From: an uncultured Collinsella sp.
GTDB lineage: Bacteria; Actinomycetota; Coriobacteriia; Coriobacteriales; Coriobacteriaceae
DNA: 64,000 bases
NCBI GenBank assembly: GCA_900544235.1
Contig: UQUL01000003.1
Location: forward strand, 17,377-81,376
Reading direction: 5' to 3'
Both the position numbers and the translations under genes were made by a program. The notes under the pieces are model-generated. The model saw only the letters and a program-made list of their open reading frames with translations, was not told where the DNA came from and searched no databases. The stretch's first letter is position 1. Every line of letters begins with the position of its first letter. Below are positions 46,984 to 54,982 of the stretch, piece after piece.

Positions 46984-48026
46984 TGGATCCGAGCGTCTAC
47001 ATCCCCGCCTACCTGGAGCGCGCCTACGTTGCGTCGCACCCCGAACTCACCGATGCAGCACGCGAGCTTGTCCATAACGACGTGAGCGTCGACCCTCATA
47101 AGTATGCGCAGACCGAGCATGCCCAGGCGCTGCTGTCCTATGCCGGCGTCCACCGTCACCTGCTCGACGAGCTCCATCGCATCGAAGACATGGGCAGCGA
47201 CGAGGAGTTTGAGCAGACGCGCAACCGCCTGTTCGACGATATGCGCGATGAGCTACTCAAAATCGTCCGCGTCGATGCGTATGTCCTCGATGCCCAGCTG
47301 CTCGCCATCATTTTGGCGGACACGCCCGTCGACGCCTGTCTAGGCGACTTGATGAAGCTCGAGGCGACCACGGCCGATTACTTGCAGCAAAGCGTGCCCG
47401 GGTTCGACATGGAGGCCCCGCACTACTGGGCCAACAAGGTTTTGACGGACGGCGTAACGGCGGCCGATCTCACCGTAAGCGAGCCGGCTCTTATCGGGTG
47501 GCTCCACACGCTCGAGGCCATCTCGCAGCTGTGCATGGCGAGCGCTCGCTACCGTGCTGCCGCCAACTATTCTCGCCGCGTTCTTAAGGCGGAAGGCTAT
47601 CCCACCCGAGCTGCAGGCACCGTGCTACTCGCCCTCGCTCGCCTGGAAGACGAGGACGGCTTTTTTGCCCTGGCCCACCAGCTCGAGGAGCAGATGGGGG
47701 CCGATGCCCTCGAGAGCTCCCCCTGGTACCTACTCGCCCGCACGATCCTGTTGTTCAAAACGAACAAGATGCGCCCGGCGACACGCGCGCTGCGTGAGTT
47801 CGCTAACCGTTGCGAGGGCGGCGCGTTCTTTTTGCTGAATCCGGTGTACCAGACGCCGTACCTTCCCTGCCGACCCGAGCCACGCGACCCCTGGGACCTC
47901 TCGCACCAGGCGGTTTGGGAAGCCGACGGCATTATCTCGGACACCCCCGACTTTGCCCCCTGGGCCAACGCCTGCGAAGATGTATCGCAGCTTGCCCAGG
48001 AATTTGCGCGCCGCTACGGCTTTTAG
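46983..48026 (+). CDS. TPR-like protein, unknown function, paralog B
   Basis: 347 residues; its ATG overlaps the stop of paralog A (TAATG). Helical, with repeat-like segments (SARYRAAANYSRRVLKAEGY, LARTILLFKTNKMRPATRAL). Same operon as paralog A; murT-gatD begins 45 bases later. I do not recognise a family. Confidence 0.7.
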   Translation: MDPSVYIPAYLERAYVASHPELTDAARELVHNDVSVDPHKYAQTEHAQALLSYAGVHRHLLDELHRIEDMGSDEEFEQTRNRLFDDMRDELLKIVRVDAYVLDAQLLAIILADTPVDACLGDLMKLEATTADYLQQSVPGFDMEAPHYWANKVLTDGVTAADLTVSEPALIGWLHTLEAISQLCMASARYRAAANYSRRVLKAEGYPTRAAGTVLLALARLEDEDGFFALAHQLEEQMGADALESSPWYLLARTILLFKTNKMRPATRALREFANRCEGGAFFLLNPVYQTPYLPCRPEPRDPWDLSHQAVWEADGIISDTPDFAPWANACEDVSQLAQEFARRYGF

Positions 48027-48071
48027 CGACGCGATCGCCCCGACCATGTCGTTTACGTTAGGAACGATTTC

Positions 48072-50249
48072 ATGAACCTCCGCTCATCTCTCGCCTGTAC
48101 CTCGAGCGATATCGCCCGCTGGGGACTGCGCTCTGTCCTCAAGCGCCAGGGTGGCGTGCTTCCCGGCCGCATCGCCATGAAGATCGACCCCGAGCTGCTA
48201 AGCGACCTCGCGAGCCTGGTCGACCGCAGCGTGGTGATCACCGGCACCAATGGCAAGACCACCACCTCCAACCTCATCGCCGACGCCGTTGCCGCCAGCG
48301 GCGCCACCGTGGTATGCAACCGCGCCGGCAACAACATGGAGCCGGGCGTGGTGGGCGCGTTGCTCGAGGCACGCGGCAACCTTAAGCGAACCGCCAGCAG
48401 CAAGCGCGTAGGCGTCTTTGAGTGCGACGAGCTCTACACGGTGCGCGTCCTGCCCAAGCTCAAGCCGACCTACTTTGTGCTGCTCAACCTGTTCCGCGAC
48501 CAGCTGGACCGCTACGGCGAGATCGACCACACCCAGGACGTCATCGCCCACGCGCTGGAGCTTTCGCCGGCAACGACGCTCATCTATAACGCCGACGATC
48601 CGCTGTGCGCCTCGATCGCCGCACGCGTCCCCAACACGAGCATCGCCTTTGGCATCGACGGCGCCACGGGCACCGAGTCCGATCGCATTAGCGACTCGCG
48701 TTTTTGCTCGCAGTGCAACGCGCCGCTGGAGTACGACTATGTGCAGTACGGCCAACTCGGCGCCTATCATTGTCCTTCGTGCGGTTGGGGTCGTCCCGCG
48801 CTGGTCCGTCGCGTGACAGGCGTTGAGCTCACCTGCAGTGGCTACGGCTTTGACCTGAACTTTGGACCCGATACCGACGCACCTGCAACGCACATCGTCA
48901 CGCGCTACAACGGCCTGTACATGGTCTACAACGTTGCCGCCGCCTTCTTTGCGGCGCGCGAGCTGGGCGTGGACGCAGCTCACCTGCAGCCCACGCTCGA
49001 TGCCTACGTCCCCGCCGGCGGACGCATGGGCCGCTGGGAAATCGCCGGCCGTACCGTCGAGGCCAATCTGGCCAAAAATCCCGTAGGCTTCGATCGACAA
49101 ATCCAGTCCATTAAAACAGCAGGTGGCAGGCTCTGCGCCTTCTTCCTGAACGACAACGATGCCGATGGCCACGATGTATCGTGGATCTACGACGTCGACT
49201 TTGAACGCATCGCCGACACAACGGGGCTTGTCGCCTTTGCTGGCGGCACGCGCGCGCACGACATGCAGGTACGCCTGAAGTACGCCGGCATCGACGCCGC
49301 CATCATCTCGAATATCGAGCAGGCGATTGGCACCGTGGCAGACGAGGAGGCTGGCGACACTTTCTATGCCGTCGCAAACTACACGGCCTTCCCGCCGCTG
49401 GTCAAGGAGCTCGACGAGCTTAAAGGCACCGATGCGGCTACGGTTGCCGCCCACGCTGCAACGTGCGCCGATGGCAGTGCCGTCCCCGTCGGCGTCGCGC
49501 CGACCGAGCTCTCGCGCCCGCTGCGCATCGTCTACCTGTATCCCGATGCCCTCAACCTCTATGGCGACGGCGGCAACGTCATCGCCCTCGAACGCCGCTG
49601 CGCCTGGCGTGGCATTCCCGTGCACGTGGACGAGGTCCGCATGGGCGAGACGCTCGATCTCACCGACGCCGATATCGTCATGATGGGCGGAGGCTCCGAC
49701 CGCGACCAACTGGCCGTGGCACACGAGCTGCTCGCTCAAAAAGACAAGGTTGCGGCCTATGTTGAGGACGGCGGCACACTGCTTGCCATCTGTGGCAGCT
49801 ATCAGCTGCTCGGCCGTTCATACTACATGGGTGAAGATCGCATCGAGGGCTTGGGCGTCATTGCCGCCGAGACCGTGCGCGGCTCCGACCGTCTGATCGG
49901 CAACGTCGCCGTCAAGACCGACCTGGCGCCCGAGCCCTTTGTGGGATTCGAGAACCACGGCGGCCGCACTCTGCTCGACGCAGATGCCACGCCGCTTGGA
50001 ACGTCCGTCGTCACGGGCACCGGCAACAACGGAGACGACGGCTTTGAGGGTCTGATCTACAAGGGCGTCATCGGCACGTACCTGCACGGACCAGCGCTAC
50101 CCAAGAACCCCGAACTCGCCGACTGGCTCATTACCCACGCCCTCGAGCGTCGCGGCGATGCGCAGGCCACAGCCCTGCTGCCGCTCAAGCCCCTCGACGA
50201 CACCTACGAGCACGCCGCCCACGACGCCGCCATGAAGCTCCTCCCCTAA
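48072..50249 (+). CDS. murT-gatD: Fused MurT-GatD lipid II amidotransferase
   Basis: 725 residues. The first 450 are MurT: GTNGKTTT ATP loop (58-65), a four-Cys zinc ribbon (Cys212, 215, 234, 237) and a Mur-ligase C-terminal domain. The last 240 are GatD, a class I amidotransferase with nucleophile Cys574 in AICGSYQLLG and His672 in TYLHGP. The enzyme amidates D-glutamate in peptidoglycan lipid II. In staphylococci and streptococci the two are separate genes; here they form one protein. A strong terminator follows. Confidence 0.92.
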   Translation: MNLRSSLACTSSDIARWGLRSVLKRQGGVLPGRIAMKIDPELLSDLASLVDRSVVITGTNGKTTTSNLIADAVAASGATVVCNRAGNNMEPGVVGALLEARGNLKRTASSKRVGVFECDELYTVRVLPKLKPTYFVLLNLFRDQLDRYGEIDHTQDVIAHALELSPATTLIYNADDPLCASIAARVPNTSIAFGIDGATGTESDRISDSRFCSQCNAPLEYDYVQYGQLGAYHCPSCGWGRPALVRRVTGVELTCSGYGFDLNFGPDTDAPATHIVTRYNGLYMVYNVAAAFFAARELGVDAAHLQPTLDAYVPAGGRMGRWEIAGRTVEANLAKNPVGFDRQIQSIKTAGGRLCAFFLNDNDADGHDVSWIYDVDFERIADTTGLVAFAGGTRAHDMQVRLKYAGIDAAIISNIEQAIGTVADEEAGDTFYAVANYTAFPPLVKELDELKGTDAATVAAHAATCADGSAVPVGVAPTELSRPLRIVYLYPDALNLYGDGGNVIALERRCAWRGIPVHVDEVRMGETLDLTDADIVMMGGGSDRDQLAVAHELLAQKDKVAAYVEDGGTLLAICGSYQLLGRSYYMGEDRIEGLGVIAAETVRGSDRLIGNVAVKTDLAPEPFVGFENHGGRTLLDADATPLGTSVVTGTGNNGDDGFEGLIYKGVIGTYLHGPALPKNPELADWLITHALERRGDAQATALLPLKPLDDTYEHAAHDAAMKLLP

Positions 50250-50256
50250 CGCCCCG

Positions 50257-50293
50257 CCACCACAAAGGGACAGGCACCTTTGTGGTGGTTTTT
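50257..50293 (+). terminator. Terminator of murT-gatD
   Basis: CCACCACAAAGG (50257-50268) and CCTTTGTGGTGG (50277-50288) form a perfect 12-bp stem around GGACAGGCA-type loop, followed by TTTTTC. It shares CAAAGGGACAG with the hairpin at 5774-5806. Confidence 0.95.
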
Positions 50294-50309
50294 CAATCTG
50301 CCAACGATA

Positions 50310-50338
50310 TGTGAACGGATAAAAAAGTCTGCTATACT
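50310..50338 (+). promoter_or_regulatory. Promoter of the tRNA-Glu gene
   Basis: TATACT (50333-50338) is an ideal -10, 11 bases before the tRNA 5' end. TGTGAA (50310-50315) stands 17 bases upstream as a weak -35. Confidence 0.6.
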
Positions 50339-50348
50339 CTTTCCCGCT

Positions 50349-50425
50349 GTCCCCATCGTCTAGCGGCCAAGGACGCCACCCTTTCAAGGTGGATATCGCG
50401 GGTTCGAATCCCGCTGGGGGCACCA
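50349..50425 (+). tRNA. tRNA-Glu (anticodon TTC)
   Basis: A complete cloverleaf: acceptor GTCCCCA with TGGGGGC, anticodon stem CCACC/GGTGG around loop CTTTCAA giving anticodon TTC, T arm GCGGGTTCGAATCCCGC, and an encoded CCA end. It is the host end of the prophage junction and overlaps the integrase gene on the other strand. Confidence 0.97.
50384..50425. other. Inferred left attachment site (attL) inside tRNA-Glu
   Basis: The integrase gene ends within this part of the tRNA and the phage genes begin directly beyond it. The tRNA 3' part is therefore where the crossover must have occurred. The exact core cannot be fixed without the other end of the prophage, which is outside the window. Confidence 0.5.
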
Positions 50426-51829
50426 TTTGCATTTTGTACGAACCCGCTGGATGTCAAGTCTGGCGGGTTCGTTGTTTTCCACGTCGTAGTTCAGCGTCAC
50501 TATGCACTCTTCGTCGCTCACGCTCGCCTGGTATACGAACGCCTTCAATAGAGTCGCGTCGTCCAGGGCGGAGCCGCATTGCAGGAAGTCGGCCAGCCGC
50601 TCGGGGTCTATCTGATCGTCCCTGATCGCCTCAAGGTCGAGCTTGGCGCGGTCGCGCTGATGCTCAAGCTCCGCTATGCGCTCCTTCGCGCCCGGGGCGA
50701 TTATGCCCTGTTCGATGGCGTTCAGGATGTTCTTCAGGCCGCGCTCGGCGGCCGAGAGCGATTGGGCGGCCTGCTTGCGCCTCGCCGCCACCTCTGCCCC
50801 GTCCGAGCTTTCCGCCACCATGCGGGCTATCCTCAAGGCCTCCTCGCGGTCTTGCAGAAGAGCCCGCAGCGCCTTGACGATCTCGCCCTCAAGCTCCTCG
50901 CGCCTGACGGGCTTAACGCATCCGTCGTGGCAGCGGTAGTACTCGTACTTGCGGTTGCCGCGCCCGCGCCCGCTCACGCCTTGCAGGTTGCGCCCGCAGC
51001 CCGCGCAGATCGCCTTGCCAGAAAGGGCGAAGTCGCCCCAGCTCTCCGCGCTGCGCTCCTTGGCCGCGCGTATGCCCTGTGCCTCCATGAACGTCACCTC
51101 GTCGATGATCGCGGGCATGCCGCCCTCTTTGACAACGCCGCCCCACTCGTAGCGCCCCGTGTACTTCCGGTTCTTCACCATCCGCTCGACCATCGAGTAG
51201 CCGCACGGGTTTCCCTGCGAGGTCTTGACCCCGCGTGCCGCGAAGTCGCGAGCTATCGAGTTGGTGGTCTCCTTTGCTATGCGCCGCTTGAACGCCTCGC
51301 GCACGAAAGCGGCCTCGTCCTCGTCGATCACGTACTCGTCGGCCTCGTTGCTGGCGTAGCCGAACACGCGCACGCCGTTGGTCTTGCACTTGAGCGCGTT
51401 GCCCTCCATGCCGCGCCTCGTGCGGATCGCGGTCTTCTTCGACTCGCATGCCGCAAGGCCCTCAAGCAGCTTCTCGTAAATGATGCCCTCGGGCGAATCT
51501 GGTATCTGTTCAAGCGCCGAGACGAGCTTCACGCCGTGCTGGGCAAGCTCGCGCTTGTATATGGGCGCGTCGTACTCCCCACGGCTGAAGCGATCCATCA
51601 TGTACACAAGCACTATGTCGCTCTCACCCGCGTTGGCTACCATGCGCTGGAACTCGGGGCGGTCATCGGTACGACCGCTTATGGCATAGTCGCAGTATTC
51701 CGCCACGATGGCGTACTTCTCGCGCTGGCACCACTGGCGGCAGATGCGCAGCTGGTCGTCGATGGAGGCCTCGCGCTGCTTGTTGCACGAAAAGCGGGCG
51801 TATATCACCGCAGTTTTAGCTGTTGGCAT
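50384..51829 (-). CDS. Large serine recombinase (phage integrase)
   Basis: 481 residues from ATG 51829 (GAGGAGG 9 bases upstream). The resolvase-type catalytic domain has Ser in YARFSCNKQREASIDDQL, then VLVYMMDRFSRG; a recombinase domain, a zinc ribbon (CAGCGRN and CHDGC) and a coiled coil (about 350-420) follow. The final 13 codons, CPQRDSNPRYPP, are the tRNA-Glu gene read backwards. The protein integrates and excises the prophage, and its C-terminus exists only in the integrated state. Confidence 0.93.
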   Translation of the reverse strand: MPTAKTAVIYARFSCNKQREASIDDQLRICRQWCQREKYAIVAEYCDYAISGRTDDRPEFQRMVANAGESDIVLVYMMDRFSRGEYDAPIYKRELAQHGVKLVSALEQIPDSPEGIIYEKLLEGLAACESKKTAIRTRRGMEGNALKCKTNGVRVFGYASNEADEYVIDEDEAAFVREAFKRRIAKETTNSIARDFAARGVKTSQGNPCGYSMVERMVKNRKYTGRYEWGGVVKEGGMPAIIDEVTFMEAQGIRAAKERSAESWGDFALSGKAICAGCGRNLQGVSGRGRGNRKYEYYRCHDGCVKPVRREELEGEIVKALRALLQDREEALRIARMVAESSDGAEVAARRKQAAQSLSAAERGLKNILNAIEQGIIAPGAKERIAELEHQRDRAKLDLEAIRDDQIDPERLADFLQCGSALDDATLLKAFVYQASVSDEECIVTLNYDVENNEPARLDIQRVRTKCKWCPQRDSNPRYPP

Positions 51830-52319
51830 TGAACGGAACCTCCTCGCCACTTCTCTCGCACTCGTCAAGCCAAGAGAACACAGCTTCTGGATCTGGAATC
51901 ATGGCAACAATCTCAGGTATCCCCTGCGCGTACCATCCAACGTTTTTGCACCTGATCTTGACCCGGTATCCCATACGGATCATTTTTCGAATGCTCTTGC
52001 TCATTGGGCTAAAAGAGCCAAATGGCTTGCCTTTATACATAAGCGCGTTGTTTCCGTGTTCGGCAGTATTCCATTCTGTCCCCGTCAACTCGCTTACAAG
52101 GGTGACAGGCTTCCTGGCGACCTCAGCATCGAATGTCTGCCCGACCCTTATTCCCTTCAATGGCCCACCGTAGTAGGTGTAGACATCGCGTTCGTGTGAG
52201 CCGGATAGAACGATTTCCTTTGTTGGGAACATCTCGGAAACCTTCTCGTGCGCAGTGTTTGAAACTTGATTTATAGCGACCTTCGCAGCGGCTTTAGCCA
52301 TATCACCAAGAAGTCCCAT
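51816..52319 (-). CDS. Phage protein of unknown function
   Basis: 167 residues from ATG 52319 with AGGAGG upstream. An amphipathic N-terminal helix (MAKAAAKVAINQVSNTAHEK) is followed by a beta-rich part with EIVLSGSHERDVYTYYGGPL. It ends 14 bases inside the integrase gene. No family recognised; probably cotranscribed with the repressor and integrase in lysogeny. Confidence 0.7.
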   Translation of the reverse strand: MGLLGDMAKAAAKVAINQVSNTAHEKVSEMFPTKEIVLSGSHERDVYTYYGGPLKGIRVGQTFDAEVARKPVTLVSELTGTEWNTAEHGNNALMYKGKPFGSFSPMSKSIRKMIRMGYRVKIRCKNVGWYAQGIPEIVAMIPDPEAVFSWLDECERSGEEVPFNANS

Positions 52320-52321
52320 GC

Positions 52322-52534
52322 CTATTCCTCCTCGTATGTCATCCGAGCCATCTCTTCAAGGGACACGCCAAGAGCGTCCGCTATCGCCTTAGCTTTACCA
52401 AGTGTTGGCTCTTTTGCCCTTCCGCTCAAAAGAGCAGAAATGGTCGATCTAGGGGAACCAATAGCGCGAGCAAGCTCAGCTGGAGTCATTCCCTGTTCCT
52501 CTAAGTAATGTGCGAGAACAAACCGGTACTCCAT
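52322..52534 (-). CDS. Phage repressor-like HTH protein (CI-like)
   Basis: 70 residues: an XRE helix-turn-helix alone (LAHYLEEQGMTPAELARAIG, SPRSTISALLSGRAKEPTLG). The gene is transcribed away from the operator array and toward the integrase. It lacks a C-terminal dimerisation or RecA-cleavage domain, so it is probably a simple lysogeny repressor. Confidence 0.85.
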   Translation of the reverse strand: MEYRFVLAHYLEEQGMTPAELARAIGSPRSTISALLSGRAKEPTLGKAKAIADALGVSLEEMARMTYEEE

Positions 52535-52564
52535 GGCCTCCCCTTACAGTCCAAATATTTACAC

Positions 52565-52625
52565 GTACAAAGTATTGCACGGTGTAAAACTTTGTACAAT
52601 ACTGTAGGAGTACAAAGTTTTGTAC
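52565..52625. promoter_or_regulatory. Lysogeny switch: three 16-bp operators with two overlapping promoters
   Basis: Operators at 52565-52580, 52582-52597 and 52610-52625 share the pattern GTACAAA-N2-TTTGTAC; the third is a perfect palindrome. The plus promoter has TTGCAC (52575-52580), 17 bases, then AATACT (52598-52603). The minus promoter has TTGTAC (52599-52594), 17 bases, then AATACT (52576-52571). The two overlap and cannot both be occupied. Confidence 0.88.
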
Positions 52626-52641
52626 TGGAGAAAGGAGAAGC

Positions 52642-52845
52642 ATGAACCTGTCGGAGAAGGTCAACGAGTACGCCGAAACGAATGGCGTTACACGTGACGC
52701 GCTGGCAGACAGTCTCGGTATGAGCCGATCTTCGTTCTTTAACAAAGTTCGAGGTTCGTACGAGTTCAGTCTGTCTGAAGCCTACGCGCTATCTCGCATC
52801 CTCGGCGTTTCGTTGGACGAGCTGCATGAGCTGGCAGTGGCCTAA
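52642..52845 (+). CDS. Cro-like HTH protein
   Basis: 67 residues: helix-turn-helix ALADSLGMSRSSFFNKVRG with short flanks. Follows GGAG and the third operator. First gene of the early operon, opposite the repressor, so it is the likely Cro-type protein. Confidence 0.8.
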   Translation: MNLSEKVNEYAETNGVTRDALADSLGMSRSSFFNKVRGSYEFSLSEAYALSRILGVSLDELHELAVA

Positions 52846-52976
52846 TGAGCGACGAGAAGCAACAGGAGCAGCGTCAGAAGACGGCCCGCGAAGTTGCCTT
52901 TGATGGCATGTGCTCGACGATCCGTCAGGCATACCGCGAATGGGAACGCCAGCAGAAGGGAGAAGCGAAGGCGTGA
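52845..52976 (+). CDS. Small phage protein
   Basis: 43 residues, charged and helical (EKQQEQRQKTAREVAFDGMC). ATG overlaps the Cro-like stop by one base; it overlaps the next gene by GTGA. Unknown function. Confidence 0.7.
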   Translation: MSDEKQQEQRQKTAREVAFDGMCSTIRQAYREWERQQKGEAKA

Positions 52977-53335
52977 AGCAGTGGTCTACACGTGAGCTCA
53001 GATACCTCGAAGAGCACGCCGGAGACGGCGCCAAGCAGGTAGCAAAAGACCTCGGGCGCTCCATCGACTCGGTGAAGCACATGGCGCGGAAGTGCGGACT
53101 CTCACTCCGCAAGCGCCGCCAATGCTCACACTGCGGCCAATGGACGTTCCGCCCGCTGAACAGGATCAGCGGCTGGTGCATCGAGTGCACGAAGGAGCTT
53201 CACATGGCAGACCTCGCCGAACAGGCCAACGCGATGAAGGAGGAGGCGATCAGGGAGAAGAGGAACGACCGCGAGAGACAGCGCTACTACAGCCAGAAGA
53301 GCAGGGCGAAAAAGGCGGCAAAAAAGAGGCCCTAA
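52973..53335 (+). CDS. Phage Myb/SANT-like DNA-binding protein with zinc finger
   Basis: 120 residues from a GTG that overlaps the previous stop. The N-terminus KQWSTRELRYLEEHAGDGAK, then IDSVKHMARKCGL, is a Myb-like helix-turn-helix; a zinc site CSHCGQW...CIEC follows, then a basic tail. It probably regulates phage genes. Confidence 0.7.
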   Translation: MKQWSTRELRYLEEHAGDGAKQVAKDLGRSIDSVKHMARKCGLSLRKRRQCSHCGQWTFRPLNRISGWCIECTKELHMADLAEQANAMKEEAIREKRNDRERQRYYSQKSRAKKAAKKRP

Positions 53336-53382
53336 AAAGCGCCCTAGCAATGACCTGCGAAAACACCGAAAGGAGAACGGAA

Positions 53383-53667
53383 ATGCAGACAAAAAAGAAA
53401 GCGAGCGCCCCCCGCTACCACACTTCGGGCACCCGCTACGTAGCCGCCTCGAAAGAGGCTGCGTCCATCATACCATTCGAGGGCAAGCGCCCGACGGCGC
53501 AGGAGCAGCTTGAGCGCTCGCAGTTCAAGGCGGGCGTCATGGTCGGCTTCCTCGCGGCCCTCATGATCTTCCTCGCCGTGCTCTGGCTCTGGGTCATCCC
53601 CACGATGGACCAGGCCGTTGCCGACGCCCAGCGAGCCGTGGGCAGCATGGCGGTGCTCAATGCGTAA
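53383..53667 (+). CDS. Small phage membrane protein
   Basis: 94 residues from ATG 53383 with AAAGGAGAACGG upstream. One membrane segment (VGFLAALMIFLAVLWLWVI) near the C-terminus. Overlaps the next gene by 8 bases. Unknown function. Confidence 0.7.
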   Translation: MQTKKKASAPRYHTSGTRYVAASKEAASIIPFEGKRPTAQEQLERSQFKAGVMVGFLAALMIFLAVLWLWVIPTMDQAVADAQRAVGSMAVLNA

Positions 53668-53995
53668 CGACGAGAGATACCGCCCCAAACCCCAGAGCAA
53701 CCAGCTTGAGATCTTCGGCCTGGGCATGGCTGGCGAGCAGGACGTTGCCGAGGCCAAGAAGTGGGTCGAGGCCAACCCCGAGGCGTGGCAGTTCATGCTT
53801 TCCAACGCCCGCCGCCTCAAGGAGAAGGGCTACGTGTCGATCAACTACCTGGTGAACATGGTGCGCAACGAGCTGCACGTTGGCTGCAAGAACGGCATAG
53901 CCCCAGCCCTTGCCCGAATCATGGAGGCGCGGTACCCGGAGCTGCGCGGAGCCTTCAACAAGCACCGCAGCCAGAGCGATGGGTTCAGCGAATGA
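53660..53995 (+). CDS. Phage protein of unknown function
   Basis: 111 residues. The start overlaps the previous stop (ATGCGTAA). Helical with a basic tail; NPEAWQFMLSNARRLKEKGY. Overlaps the RusA gene by ATGA, so it is translationally coupled to it. No family recognised. Confidence 0.7.
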   Translation: MRNDERYRPKPQSNQLEIFGLGMAGEQDVAEAKKWVEANPEAWQFMLSNARRLKEKGYVSINYLVNMVRNELHVGCKNGIAPALARIMEARYPELRGAFNKHRSQSDGFSE

Positions 53996-54453
53996 GCTGG
54001 CAGCGCACCCTTGCGGCCACGGCGCACATCACCATGCACCCAGCAGAGCTTGTTGGAAAGCAGCGCCCTATGACCGACTACCGCAACCACCGCACCTACA
54101 CGCCGACCAAGACGCTCAAGGCCGAGAAGGCCATCAAGGACGCGTTCCGCGCGGCATACGGCGAGACCTTCGCCGACCACGACGGCCCGGTCGTGATGCG
54201 GATCTCGACCACCAGGCCGCTCGCGAAGAGCAACCCGAAGTACTGGGAGGGCCGCGCCGACCTCGGCAAGCCCGACTGGGACAACCTCGGCAAGCTCGCC
54301 TGCGACGCGCTCAACGGGATCGCCTTCAAGGACGATTCGCAGGTCGACATGGGAGCCGTCACCAAGCGCCCGAGGTCGCCATACGGCACCAAACCACGCA
54401 TAGACATCTACATCGAGTACTTCGTCGAGGAGTACGTGAAGGAGAAGAAATGA
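53992..54453 (+). CDS. rusA: RusA-family Holliday junction resolvase
   Basis: 153 residues. PDWDNLGKLACDALNGIAFK and the DDSQV acidic motif are the RusA core; the acidic residues bind metal. It cuts Holliday junctions in phage recombination or before packaging. Coupled by ATGA to both neighbours. Confidence 0.9.
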   Translation: MSWQRTLAATAHITMHPAELVGKQRPMTDYRNHRTYTPTKTLKAEKAIKDAFRAAYGETFADHDGPVVMRISTTRPLAKSNPKYWEGRADLGKPDWDNLGKLACDALNGIAFKDDSQVDMGAVTKRPRSPYGTKPRIDIYIEYFVEEYVKEKK

Positions 54454-54767
54454 ACGCCAAATACTTCGAAGAGAACGGCTTTGAGGACTTCCACGGGACC
54501 AAGTTCCACAAAGCAGTGCTCGACCACGCCGCCTGCATCGCGAACAACCTCATGTTCGACGCCACGCATCCTGACAACAACGACGGCGAGACGGCGGCAA
54601 ACGCCTACCACGTGATGATCGCGATTTGCGAGGCCGGGCTTTCCAGGATCGACGAGAAGTGCGTCGCCAAGAGCCGCGAGTTCATCGCCGACAAGATCAA
54701 GCCCGTCAGCGAGGAAGAGCGCGAGTTCGGTCGCGCGTTCCTTGCCGCCGTTCTCGGCATCAAATAG
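54450..54767 (+). CDS. Phage protein of unknown function
   Basis: 105 residues, acidic and helical, ending in a SEEEREFGRAFLAAVLG segment. Coupled to the RusA gene by ATGA. No family recognised. Confidence 0.65.
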   Translation: MNAKYFEENGFEDFHGTKFHKAVLDHAACIANNLMFDATHPDNNDGETAANAYHVMIAICEAGLSRIDEKCVAKSREFIADKIKPVSEEEREFGRAFLAAVLGIK

Positions 54768-54778
54768 GAGGTAACGAC

Positions 54779-54982
54779 ATGATCAACGAAGCCACCATCC
54801 AGGCGCAGTTCAAGCAGGCCACCGTGAAGGGCAGCGTTGCGACCCTGCAATTCGAGATCCTGACCGACAACGCCGACGCCTTCCGCATCATCAAGCAGAG
54901 CGGCAAGACGGTTTTGCTCACCGTGGCTGAGCAGCAGCAGGCCATGGACTTCGACGACGATACGGGCGAGATCTATGGCTAA
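54779..54982 (+). CDS. Small phage protein
   Basis: 67 residues from ATG 54779 with AGGAGG 7 bases upstream. Short beta-rich sequence ATLQFEILTDNADAFRII. Overlaps the DUF1351-like gene start by 8 bases. Unknown. Confidence 0.7.
   Translation: MINEATIQAQFKQATVKGSVATLQFEILTDNADAFRIIKQSGKTVLLTVAEQQQAMDFDDDTGEIYG

Noticed and set aside
50097..50432. Minus-strand frame MQMVPPAGFEPAIS across the tRNA and murT-gatD end
   Set aside because: A known false gene type produced by reading tRNA genes backwards.
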